Shown: one piece after another, positions 30,598 to 41,459 of the stretch
Numbering within the stretch: the first letter of the stretch is position 1
Layout of the letters: each line of letters begins with the position of its first letter
Assembly (NCBI RefSeq): GCF_000715075.1
Contig: NC_134095.1
Coordinates: 50,272,806-50,336,805 of the forward strand
Source of the DNA: Nicotiana tabacum
Lineage: Eukaryota; Streptophyta; Magnoliopsida; Solanales; Solanaceae
Direction of reading: 5' to 3'
DNA: 64,000 nucleotides
The notes under the pieces: generated by a model
What the model saw: the letters and a program-made list of their open reading frames with translations, nothing else
What the model was told of the DNA's origin: nothing
Database searches by the model: none
Position numbers and translations under genes: made by a program

Positions 30598-30774
30598 CTA
30601 TGAGAGAATAAAAGAGGGAATTTTAGTACAACAACCACTGCACGATAGGAAATGAATAAAGAGTAGTTTTTCTTAATACCCTATAGCCTCTCGTAGATAA
30701 ATCCAGACGTCTCCGTACCGATCTACAAGACTCTATTAGGTTTGCCCATGACTTGTGAGACCTACGTGAACCTA

Positions 30775-30788
30775 GTGCTCGAATACCA
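30775..30788 (-). other. Primer binding site of Tekay-1
   Basis: The minus strand reads TGGTATTCGAGCAC three bases inside the LTR, a decayed form of the initiator-Met tRNA site TGGTATCAGAGC used by most Tekay elements. Confidence 0.65.
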
Positions 30789-30791
30789 TGT

Positions 30792-33365
30792 TGTCATGAC
30801 CCATTTCCATAATAGGTCATGATGGCGCCTGACACCATTGCCAGGCAAGCCAACGCGGAAATATAATCAAGTTCTCATTTTTACTTTTTACCAAAAATAA
30901 GTGTAACAGATTTCTCAAATTAAAGTTAAGACCAGAAGTGATCAATAGTGTACATAAAATGATTATACAACCCAAAATAAATGTCTACTAATGTGTGTAC
31001 CAAGACCTGGTGTCATAAGTAATGGGCAACTAGTAGAATGTATAAAAGAAATACTCTATCCTACTGTCTGAGATAGAATAGACAGCAAAAATAAGAAAAG
31101 ACTCCATCTTGCTGCTGAACGACATAAGAAGGGAGCAGCTCACCGTGGAAGTCTCGATATATGAATCAGGGGCACGCACCAGACTGATAGCCAGATGTAC
31201 CTGCCTCAGATCCTGTACAATTAAGTACAGAAGTGTAGTATGAGTACATAAATAATATGTACCCCGTAAGTGTCTCGGCTAATCTCGAAGAAGTAGAGAC
31301 GAGAGGTAGACTTGATACATACTAAGGACAAAATAATATAATAAAGTGCTATGCTAAGCATGTGGGTCACCAATAATCATCAGTTTATAACAAGAGGTAA
31401 ATCATGTTCTTAACAACATTCCAGTTAGCTATTTACATTTCAAATTATTGGCATAACAAATCATGTATAAGCTTTCACATAGATATCATGCGCACATTAT
31501 GTCGAGGTCGACGGCCCGATCTAACAGAAAATAAATTGTGCAATGCCGAGGGCGAACAGCGCGAACCATAGATGCATCTATTCATACCGACGCGATCGGC
31601 CCACTCCATAAATATCATGAAACATCAAGAATACACACGAAGGCGCATTTATATTCAATAAATTCTTACAAGGGTTCAACGAGTTTACATGTTCAACTTT
31701 ATTCCTTTCCAAGTTTCTAGCATATCCTAAGTGATCACATTAGCAAGAAGATATGGAGATATTCACAAATAAGGCATGATGTGGGTCCTAGACTCCCCGT
31801 GCAATTAGCATCATAGTAGCTACGCACGGACTCTCGTCACCTAGTGCGTACGTAGCCCCCGTGCATATAATGGCAATTAATTCAATTATTACACCTATCG
31901 GGATAATTCCCTCTTACAAGGTTAGGAAGGAGACTCACCTCGTTCCAAAGTGCACCTCAAATACCAAAAACGAGTCCAAGCCCTCAATTCGAAGTCGAAC
32001 GATCCCAAACTAGTTAAATGAAGTAAGAACTAGTCAATATAGACTCACAAGATCGAATTCTAGCTATTTAAGCAATTTCTCAACCATTAACACAAATTTC
32101 CTAAATTTCGACCCCGGGTCCACGTGCCTGGATTCCGAGATTTTTCGAAGGAAGTTGTTCTCTACAACCTAAGGATCAATAATATATGATTTCTACTTCA
32201 TTTCATAACAATTTTCATGGATAAATCTAAGTTTTATTAAAACCCTAGGTCTTTCTCTAACCCCTTGATTTTACCTAATTTTTAGTGTTTAATCTACCTA
32301 GTACGCAAGTATTAAACTAAGGATGGGTGGAATAAACTTACCTCACAATGTTAAGTGGAAGTCTTTTTCCCAAAGCTCCAAAAATCGCCAATGGAAGAGT
32401 GAAATATAGCAAAAATGGACTTAGAACCCGTATTAAATGAACCTCACTGCCCAACGATTTCCTCATCTGCGGTCCCGCATCTGCGAGAGATGAGCCACAC
32501 CTACGAAAATGGGCCAAAGAGCTGGGACCGCATCTGCGGAGCCGTTTCTGCGGCTGGGGAGCCGCTTCTGCGGTTCTGGTCTGGCATGCCCTGGGTCGCT
32601 TCTGCGATGGAATGACTTCATCTGCGGCCCACCAACCGCAGGTGTGGTTATGACAGAAGCAGCAACCTTCAGCTCTTTCTCAAATTTTCCACTTCACTCG
32701 AGTCTCGTCCGATTGACGCTCGGGACTTCCGGGCCCCGCTCAAACATACCGACAAGTCTGAAATCATGAGACAGCCCTACTCGAACCTTAAGAACACCTG
32801 AAACAACGCTAAATCTAGGAATCACCCCCTAAAACCAAATGGATCCAACTTATGAATTTCAAGTTCTAAATTTTCCTCTAACGAGCCAAAACGCCCTTAA
32901 ATTACTCGGATTGACACCAAATTTTATGGGCATGTCTTAAATGATATTTCGCACCTGTACCGGGCTTCAGAACCATCATACGAGCCCATACCTATTAAAT
33001 CAATCATTACTTAGTTTCTTTAAATTCTTAAAACTTCAAATTAATAATTTCTAATAAAAATTCATTACTCGGACTAGGGACCTCGGAATTCGATTCCGGG
33101 CATACGCCCAGGTCCCATATTTTCCCACGGACCCTCCGGGACTTTCAAATCATGAATTCGGGTCCGTTTGCTAAAAATGTTGATCAAAGTCAAATTTAGT
33201 CTTTTAAGAGAATCCTAAGGAATCAGATGGCCTATTTTGCTCAAAACTCTTTCAATTCCCAAACTAACCGTCCCCGCAAATCGTAAATTAGTTAAAGCAA
33301 TCACGGAAAGTTTTATTTAGGGGAACGGGGTTCTAAAAGGTAAAACGACCTGGCGGATCGTTACA
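30792..33365 (-). repeat. 5' LTR of Tekay-1 (2574 bp)
   Basis: It runs from tgtcatgaccc to ggatcgttaca. Its inner end carries two stacked small hairpins (tcatgacc/ggtcatga and gcctg/caggc). It includes a CTGCGG-rich block (32455-32650). Short open frames are not genes. Confidence 0.85.
32455..32650. repeat. CTGCGG/CCGCAG-rich cluster in Tekay-1 LTR
   Basis: At least eight tgcgg or ccgca motifs in 200 bp. Homologous clusters occur in both Tekay-2 LTRs (about 37180-37400 and 44825-45065). The motif offers both CG and CHG cytosines. Confidence 0.6.
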
Positions 33366-34066
33366 TCGGGTTCTAGGAGAGTTGAGGAGGAAGACGATGA
33401 ATAGTAGGGTGTGGCCACCGTTTCTGGGGTTCTCTAGGTTTAGGATTTGGAGATGGGGAAATGTTATAAAAGGGATTTTATGTTTAAGGGAAAAGGGGGC
33501 GGGTCAGTTTATTTTGTTGGGTTTGATCTGATTTTGGGCTGGGGTTGTAGAGAGGGAAGTATTTGGGCTGAGGGGAATTTAATTAAAGATGGCCCAATTC
33601 AATTCTTTTCCATTTCTTCCATTATTTCTAATTTCTTTTTCTTTTCTTTTTCTTTTATCCTTTTTTTAATTAAAATCCTAATAATTAAAAATCCTTAATA
33701 TCTAAAAAAAGAAATTAAACTAATTAACTAATTATAAAAATTGTAAACATCCCTTAAATCTAAATTAAAAGAGGAAAATCAATAAACTAAAATTAAAAGA
33801 CAAAACATGAGCTATTTTTGTGATTTTCAAATTTTTAAAAAGCAAATAATTACTGATTAATTCTAAAAATATAAAAACAAATCCTAAATTCAATGCATGA
33901 TATTTTGGTTTTTTTTCATGATTTAAATAAAACTTGAACATACACAAAATGCAAACAATTAAATAAAAATCCTATAAAATCCTATAAAATGGTCAATAAC
34001 TGGAAAAATCTATTTTCTTTGATTTTATAGGAGCACTTCATATAGGGCAAAAATCATATACTCACA
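33366..34066 (-). mobile_element. Ogre-like solo LTR, right portion (5' side, promoter end)
   Basis: It continues the LTR that starts at 322 and ends gcaaaaatcatatactcaca, the counterpart of gcaaaaatcacgtgctcaca in Ogre-1. The target duplication accgc follows. A TATA-like stretch lies near 33466. AT-rich without genes. Confidence 0.75.
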
Positions 34067-34071
34067 ACCGC
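34067..34071. repeat. Right target-site duplication accgc of the Ogre-like solo LTR
   Basis: Partner of 317-321. Confidence 0.8.
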
Positions 34072-34481
34072 GTATATTCTAGGTGGCGAGCGTATATGTG
34101 TTGTCATGGGTTAAAGCATGCGGGTGGAATTTGCATTGTTTGTACCATATTATTTTATCTACTGTGTCTTCCATTCCTTAGATAGATTGTTTATTTTTGG
34201 CTATTCTCTTTCAAGTTTATTGCTTATGTTGAATTTGTTATGATATTGAAAGTTGTGTTTGCTTATTCTAACACTATTGTTGAGGTTGAAATTTACCTCC
34301 CACCTTTCTTGATACTTTGGGTTGTTGTTCGTGCTTGGTAAGGAAGAGGGAAAAGCATGAAGGGTGTTGTTGTGCCTCATTTGCATATTGATATCATTGA
34401 TTGAGTGAATTTGAGAATAAAAGCACGAAGGGTGATATCGTGCACTTGCATTTACCTGATATGATGAGGATGAGAGTAAAA
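34072..34481 (+). mobile_element. Tekay/Del-like LTR fragment, outermost host layer (right part)
   Basis: Continues 1-321 (gtatattctaggtggcgag, catgggttaaagcatg). No gene seen. Confidence 0.5.
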
Positions 34482-34930
34482 TGTCACAACCCAAAAATCC
34501 ATAATAGGTCGTGATGGCACCTAACGCCGCCATTAGGCAAGCCCACAAGTGAACCTACAATTTAATTACCCCCTTTTAACATTTAAAACAAAAGTTTTTT
34601 TAAAAGAACGAAATAAGTAAGATCTCATGAACCGTACCAACTCTTTTCTCAACAAAATACCAGAATGATAAATACATCTACTATAGTGACAAAAATGATA
34701 AGTACAATAGTACAAAATGGTAAAAGTTCCCAAAACTCGGTGCCACAAGTGCATGAGCAATCTACAGAATATACAAAACTAATACAGCTACTGTCTGAAA
34801 GATAATAGACATAAATAATAAAGAGGGTAGAGGAAGACTCTGGTGCTGCAGATAGTAGCAAGGCAAGCAGCTCACCACTATATAACGACCTGACCGGTCA
34901 TTTTATTTTTCAGAACTCCGTTCCCCTAAA
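34482..34930. mobile_element. Opposed Tekay LTR ends
   Basis: 34482-34878 is the 3' end of a minus-oriented Tekay LTR, starting tgtcacaaccc with the paired hairpins tcacaacc/ggtcgtga and cctaa/ttagg. From 34879, tataacgacctgaccggtc and gttcccctaaat look like the start of a plus-oriented Tekay LTR. Copia gag coding begins at once. Confidence 0.6.
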
Positions 34931-35281
34931 TGAGGCTTGGACAATATTGGTGAAGTCATCGAAAAATTGCTGACATAAAGAAGGAGAAGCTGCAAGAATT
35001 TAGGAGTCAATTTGAATTGGCTTACGTGAGACCAACAAAGTCTGTGAAAGAATATTTTACAAGAATTAAGTAAATAGTTAATGTCTAAGGACCAATGGAG
35101 AAGTATTGGAAGAAGTTAAAATTGTTGAAAAAATATTCCAGTCTCTTAGTTTAAAGTTTAACAACAAAAACGTTATTCTTGAGGCTACTAAAGATCTTAG
35201 CACTCTCAGACTTGATGATTTAGAAGGTGAATTGGTGACATATGAGAGATCACTAAATCAACAGAAAGATGAGACATTGGA
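34926..35281 (+). pseudogene. Ty1/copia gag fragment (5' part), split by Tekay-2
   Basis: The frame reads EAWTILVK, then RLQEF-type helices with stops, then open from 35106: KIVEKIFQSLSLKFNN, EATKDLSTLRLDDLEGELVTYE. These are the conserved features of the copia Gag (UBN2-type) domain. The frame runs into the target duplication at 35277-35281 and continues after Tekay-2 at 45748 for about 24 codons. Confidence 0.75.
35277..35281. repeat. Target-site duplication ttgga of Tekay-2 (left)
   Basis: Matches 45748-45752. The copia gag frame continues correctly across the two sites once one copy is ignored. Confidence 0.9.
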
Positions 35282-38088
35282 TGTCACGATCCAAGTTCTC
35301 CCTCCGTGAACTGTCGTGATGGCACCTAGTCTCTACGACTAGGTAAGCCTAACAATTTGCGAAAAAAGGAATTTAAAAGTACAACTAGCCATCTAACAGG
35401 TAAATATAGATAAAGTGTTTAAAATGTCACTCGGCATATACAAAAATAACACTTTCAACTAAGAATAACACTCCCAAAACCCGAAATCTCATGAATAACA
35501 AACTAGAGAAAATACATGGTGTTCTAACTCCAGAAGTTTAAACAAAAGTAATTACAGAAGGTCTATAGCTAAAAGGGGGAATAGAGAGGGACTTCTCGGT
35601 CTGCGGTCGAGATATACCTCGAAGTCTCTAAAATCGCCTCACCTCACTGATAGTATGGCTGAACGGAAGAACTTGGATCTGCACACGAAAAACCTATGCA
35701 GGAAAGGGCATGAGTACACCATAGCGGTACCTAGTAAGTGCCAAGTCTAACCTCGGTCGAGTAGTGACGAGGAAGGTGAGGGCCCTACTGGTTATATACA
35801 TATAACAAGGTAAAACAATATGAAAAATGACAGTATAATTAAAATACTAACAGTCGATAAAGAACAAAATCACAGAAAGAATATAACTCAGTACACAGAA
35901 ATAGCAACAGGGGATCTCCCAGGATATCATCCCGTAGTCCCAAATGTAAATGTACAGAGGATCTCCCGGGATATCGTCCCGTAGTCCGAAGCATAAATAT
36001 GCAGGAAAATCTCCCGGAATACCAATTCATAGCCCCAAAGTAAATATCCAGTACAGGGGGATCTCCCAGGATATCGTCCCGTAGTCCCAAATGTAAATGT
36101 GCATAGGATCTCCCAGGATATCGTCCCGTAGTCCGAAGCATAAATATGCAGGAAAATCTCCCGGAATACCAATTCGTAGCCCCAAAGTAAATATCCAGTA
36201 CAGGGAGATCTCCCGAGATCTCGTCCCGTAGTCCCAATTATAAATGTGCAGGGGGATCTCCCGGAATACCGATCTGTAGTCCCAAAGTAAACATGTAGGA
36301 GGATCTCCCGGAATACCGATCCATAGTCCCAAAGTAAATACACAACAGTTTTAAGAAGGAAATCTACAGTTCTATTCGAGAATAATTAGGAATTTCTACT
36401 CTAAACATGCTGCACAGAATCTAAGTAAGCAGTTAAAGCAGATAAGACAATTAGGTCACAGAAGCATGCTTTTCTAAAGCTAAACAGGAGGCTTCAAGTA
36501 CAAGTGTTGCTCAATTAAAAGAAAACACAGATATTTAATTAATGAAAACGAGGTTTTATAACAATTATCACGTGTACTCACTCATCACCTCATGTACACG
36601 GAACTCATATAACAACAGTATAGAAATCCTAAAGGGAGTTCCCCCACACAAGGTTAGGCAAGACACTTACCTCGAACCAGCTCAAAATCAATCCAAAATC
36701 ACGCTCTTGCCACGAGTATCCAACTTCGAGTGGCCCAAATCTAATCAAATCAATTTCATAATGTAAATATAACTACAAACAACGAGTTTAGCTAAAGGAA
36801 TCAAAGTTAAGGCAAGAAAATTGAAAAACGCCCAAAATTCCTCCCCGGGCCCACGTCTCGGAATTGGGTAAAAGTTAACAATTTAGAACACTCATTCACT
36901 CACGAGAACACTCATCCAAAAATTACATAATTCCGACAACTAAAACTCAAAAACTTGGTTGGGGAACTTTTCTCAACTCTTCCAAATTTTTCACCCCAAA
37001 TTCGAAATTAAATGACAAAACTAAGCCTAGATTAACGGGATATAATCAAAAAGGAGTTAGAAATCAAAACCCACTGATCTTCTCTTCAAAACCTCCCCAA
37101 AATCGCCTTCCACCGAGCTCCAATTTGATTTTTGAAGTTATGAATTTCAAACCCTCGATTTCTCTATTTCTGCCCAGCGAAACCGGCTTCTGCGGTCATT
37201 GGGCCGCCTGTAGTCTTGCACCTAGGGGAAAAGCATCGCAGGTGAGGAATCCACTTATCCGGGCTGGGGCCGCATTTGTGGTCTTGCATCTGCGGTTTCC
37301 CAGCCGCACCTGCGGTCCCTAGAGCAAGGCCAAACTCACTTCTGCGGCTACCAAGCCATTTTTGCGGTGCCGCTCTTGCGGTCCCACATACGCAGGTGCG
37401 GTTATAGCATGTTCAGCAATATCAGCAATTGCTTAAGTCCAATTCAACTTCTGTTAAGCATCCAAAACTCACCCGAGGCCCCCGAGACCCCAACCAAACA
37501 TACCTACCAATACTAAAACATCATACGGACTCAGTCCAACTCTCAAATCACATCAAACAACGCTAAAACCATGAATCACCCTCCAATCCAAGCCTAATGA
37601 ACTTAAAATCTCAAGAATTCTACAACCGATGCCGAAACCAACCAAACCATGTTCGATTGACCCCAAATTTTGCACACAAGTCACATTCAATACTACAGAG
37701 CTATTCCAACTTTCACTATAGGGATTCCGACCCTGATATCAAAATTTTACTATCGGTCCGGAAACTTCAAAAATTCAACTTACCGCATTTCAAGCCTAAA
37801 TAAGCTACGAACCTCCAAAACATAATTCGAACATGCTCCTAAGCCCGAAATCACTCGACGGAGCTAACGGAATCTACGAAATTCCATTCCAAGGTCGTCT
37901 TCACACTATTCCGACTACGATCCAAATTCTAAAGCTTAAGCCCTCATTTAGAGACTAAGTGTCCCAAAACACTCTGAAACTCAAAATGAAACTTCCCGCC
38001 AACTCAAAATAGCAGAAACAAACACGGGAAAAGCGGTTAATAGGGGATCAGGGCGTAAATTCTCAAAATGATCGACCGGGTCGTTACA
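35282..38088 (-). repeat. 3' LTR of Tekay-2 (2807 bp)
   Basis: It runs from tgtcacgatcc to gggtcgttaca. It contains a nine-unit 48-bp array, a CTGCGG-rich block at 37180-37400, and terminal hairpins (tcacga/tcgtga, cctagt/actagg). Confidence 0.9.
35912..36350 (-). repeat. 48-bp tandem array in Tekay-2 3' LTR, nine units
   Basis: Units start atctccc at about 35914, 35961, 36009, 36061, 36108, 36155, 36208, 36256 and 36303, in groups of three (about 147 bp). The 5' LTR has only six units. Overlapping open frames here come from the repeat and are not genes. Confidence 0.85.
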
Positions 38089-38103
38089 TCCTCCCCCTTT
38101 TAA
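38089..38103 (-). other. Polypurine tract of Tekay-2
   Basis: The minus strand reads TTAAAAGGGGGAGGA directly before TGTAACGACC. Confidence 0.75.
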
Positions 38104-38361
38104 AACATTCGTTCGTCCTCGAACGAGCATAGAGACATACCTGAAGTGGTGAAAAGATGAGGGTAATGACTGCGCATATCCTACTCGGTCTCTCCCATCG
38201 CCTCCTCGACCGGCTGACCCCGCCACTGATGAGGGTAAGGCAAGCTCATAAGCGACCTCCCCAACACGTCGTAATACCTCAAAAGGACCAATAAACCTCG
38301 GACTCAATTTTCCCTTTTTCCCAAATCTCATAACGCCCTTCATAGGCGAAACGCGAAGCAA
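38104..38361 (-). pseudogene. Tekay-2 integrase C-terminus with deleted chromodomain
   Basis: GKLSPRFIGPFEVLRRVGEVAYELALP is intact and is followed directly, in another frame, by the end of the chromodomain (QWRGQPVEEA, a stop, then RSHYPHLF). Compared with Tekay-1 about 65-70 residues are gone, including most of the chromodomain. Confidence 0.8.
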
Positions 38362-38370
38362 GACCCGCTC

Positions 38371-39402
38371 TCAAACCATATAGGAAACATCACGAACCTT
38401 TCGGTCCATATAACTTTTCTGTCTAGACTGGGATGTACGGAGTCTATCGTGAATCACCTTAACCTTCTCCAAGGCATTTTGAACCAAGTCTGTGTCTAAT
38501 AATCTAGCCTCGCCCGACTCGAACCAACCCACCAGGTATCTACACCGCCTACCATACAAAGCCTCATGCAGTGCCATCTGAATGCTGGAGTGATAACTGT
38601 TATTGTAGGAAAACTCTGCCAGTGGCAACAACTGATCCTAAAAACCTCCAAACTCCATCAAACACGTACGGAGCATATCCTCAAGAATCTGAATAGTGCG
38701 CTCGGACTGTCCATCTGCCTAGGGGTGAAACACCATGCTCAAGTCCACCCGAGTACCCAACCCATGTTGTACAGCCCTCCAAAACCGTGATGTGAATTGA
38801 GTACCGCTATCTAAAATGATGGAAACTGGAATACCATGCAGACGAACAATATCCCGGATATAAATCTTCGTCAACCGCTCCGAAGAATATGTAGTACACA
38901 TAGGAATGAAGTGCACGGACTTGGTCAGCCGATCCACAATCACCCAAATAGCATCGAACTTCCTCAAAGTCTGTGGGAGTCCAACTACAAAGTCCATAGT
39001 GATCCGCTTCCACTTTCACTCCGGAATCTCTATATACTGAAGCAAACCACCCGGTCTCTGGTTCTTATACTTCACCTGCTGACAATTGAGGCACCGAACT
39101 TTAAACCCAATTATATCTTTCTTATTCTGCCTCCACCAATAGTACTGTCTCAAATCCTGATACATTTTTGCGACACCCCGATGGATGGAATACCGTGAAC
39201 TGTAGGCGTCCTCTAGAATAATCTCCTGAAGCCCATAAATATTGGGTACACATATCCGACCCGGCATCCTCAATACCCCGTCATCACCAATGGTCACATC
39301 TCTAGTATCACCATGCAAAACCTTGTCCTTGAGGACTAGCAAATAAGGGTCATCAAACTGACACTCTATAATACAATCCAACAAGGAAGACCGAGAAATC
39401 AC
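38371..39402 (-). pseudogene. Tekay-2 integrase (broken)
   Basis: Three open pieces in order: 39016-39402 (HHCC finger, CLNCQQVK), 38719-38997 (TMDFVVGL, then ILDSGTQF for the second Asp), and 38371-38631 (LPLAEFSYNNSYHSS). The catalytic Glu region GQSERT lies between the last two pieces, after a stop. Confidence 0.85.
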
Positions 39403-40080
39403 ACAAGCTAGAACCCGAGTGGGCTCCGAAAGATCAATCGCACAAACTGGCTGGCTAAGGCTTGAACATCCAGCGCCATGGGCCTCTCCAGTGCTGGTAG
39501 ATAAGCCAAACTCCCCAAACTCTCCGCACGGCGACTCAAAGCATCGGCCACTATATTGGCCTTGCCTGGGTGATACAAGATAGTGATGTCATAGTCCTTC
39601 GGAAGCTCTAACCATATCTTCTGGCTTAAATTAAGGTCCTTCTTCTTGAATAGATGCTGAAAACTCTAGTTATCAATATAAATCTCACAAGGAACACCGT
39701 ACAAATAATGATGCCAGATCTTTAAGGTGTGAACAATAGCAGCTAACTCGAGATCATGGACAGGATAATTCTTCTCATGGAAAGGATAATTCTTCTCATG
39801 TACAATAGCAGCTATGTCTGGACGCATAGGCAATCACCCTACCGTCATGCATCAATACTGCTCCAAGGACAATCCTCGAGGCATCCCAATAGACAGTACA
39901 AGACCCCGAACCTGTGGGCAATATCAATATTGGGGCTGTAGTCAAAATTGTGTTGAGCTTATGAATGCTCTCCTCAGACTCCTCCGTCCACATGAACGTA
40001 GCACCCTTCTGGGTCAGCCTGGTCATAGGTGTTGCGATAGATGAAAATCCCTCAACAAATCGATGGTAATAACCCGCCAA
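39403..40080 (-). pseudogene. Tekay-2 RNase H (broken)
   Basis: MAGYYHRFVEG, ATFMWTEESEE and YWDASRIVLGAVLM (catalytic Asp retained) are open at 39796-40080. The frame then breaks at a short duplication (ggataattcttctcatg twice, about 39765-39800) and continues to VADALSRR-like sequence near 39530. Confidence 0.8.
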
Positions 40081-40098
40081 GCCAAGAAAATTATAGAT

Positions 40099-40665
40099 CT
40101 ATGTACCTGAGGATGGTCTAGGCCAACTCTGCACTGCTTCCACTTTCTTCGGATCCACCTTGATCCCTTCATTTGATACCACATGACCCAAGAATGCCAC
40201 AGAATCTAGCCAAAACTCATATTTCGAGAACTTCGCATATAATTTCTTTTCTCTCAAAGTCTGAAGCACTGTCCTCAGGTGCTGCTCATGATCTTCTCGA
40301 TTTTGGGAGTATACCAGAATATCATTAACAAAGACAATGGCGAACGAGTCAAGATATGGCCGGAACACATTGTGCATCAAATGCATAAATGTTGTTGGGG
40401 CATTGGTCAGCCCAAATGACATAACAAGGAACTCGTAATGACCATACCGAGTCTTGAAAGAAGTCTTCGGGATATTTGGCTCCCAAATCTTCAACTGATG
40501 ATAACATAAACGCAAGTCAATCTTAAAAAACACTCTAGCACCCTGTAACTGGTCAAATAGATCATCAATACGAGGCAAAGGATACCGGTTCTTCACTGTA
40601 ACTTTGTTCAATTGGTGATAATCAATGCATATACGCATAGAACCATCCTTTTTCTTCACAAACAA
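40099..40665 (-). pseudogene. Tekay-2 reverse transcriptase (inactive)
   Basis: 188 open residues: [63 protein letters not shown]. The catalytic FVDD motif reads FVND, and the usual SGYHQL reads LCYHQL. Upstream and downstream domains are broken. Confidence 0.85.
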
Positions 40666-41345
40666 GACAGGAGCACCCCAAGGTGATACACTGGGCCGAA
40701 TAAATCCCTTATCAAGTAATTCCTATAATTGATCCATCAACTCCTTCAACTCAGGAGAGGCCATACGATAAAGAGGAATAGAAATGGGCTGAGTTCCCGG
40801 CAACAAATCAATGTCGAAATCAATATCTCTGTCGTGTGGCATACCCGTAAGATCAGCTAGAAACACACCAGGGAAAATCCCGTACTATTGGGACTGAATC
40901 AACTGTAGGGGTATCAATACTGACATCTCTCACATAATCTAGATACGTATCACACCCCTTCTCAACCATTCGCTGAGCCTTAAGGAATGAAATAACTCTA
41001 CTAGGAGTGTGATCTAAAGTACCCCTCCACTCAACTCGCGGAACACCTGGCATAGCCAGCGTCACGGTTTTGGCGTGACAATCAAGTATAGCATAATGGG
41101 GCGACAACCAGTCCATGCCTAAGATAACATCAAAATCTACCATGCTGAGCAATAAGTCGGCTCTGGTCTCAACACCACTAAGAGCTATCAAACACGACCG
41201 ACAAACGCGTTCTTCAATAAGAGAATCTCCCACAAAAGTATAAACATAAACAGGAGAACTCAAAGAATACCGAGATACGCCCAAATGTGGGGCAAAGTAA
41301 GAAGACACATCAGAATAAGTGGAGCCTGGATCGAATAGAACCGAT
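40666..41345 (-). pseudogene. Tekay-2 protease
   Basis: The active site LFDPGSTYSDVS lies at about 41310-41345 and is followed by the open part 40853-41308 (VDFDVILGMDWLS, CHAKTVTLAMPG). The linker to RT contains frame breaks. Confidence 0.8.
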
Positions 41346-41459
41346 GCAACTCTATGACAAACCAGGACAATACTTTATGATGACAGAATCAGAGGTGACA
41401 GCCTCAGTACGGGCAAGAAGGACACAGTATTTGGCCTGGCCTCCCCCTCTAGGTTGACT

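Larger units (their letters stand above)
2936..33365 (-). mobile_element. Tekay-1: degenerate Tekay-clade Ty3/gypsy chromovirus, split by Ogre-1
   Basis: On the minus strand the order is 5' LTR (30792-33365), PBS, gag, protease, RT, RNase H, integrase, chromodomain, PPT, and a 3' LTR remnant (2936-3175). The chromodomain and the DPGS protease motif place it in the Tekay (Del) clade. The two LTR pieces differ at roughly 7% of shared positions by eye, so it is old. Stops, frameshifts and a mutated RT active site show it is dead. Ogre-1 (5084-27475) splits it inside RNase H. About 2.3 kb of the outer 3' LTR is missing. Confidence 0.85.

Noticed and set aside
30428..30655. Plus-strand proline-rich frame
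   Set aside because: It is the complement of the RG-rich start of Tekay-1 gag.
35839..36343. Overlapping repetitive open frames of 100-138 residues
   Set aside because: All three frames are open only because of the 48-bp repeat units in the Tekay-2 LTR.
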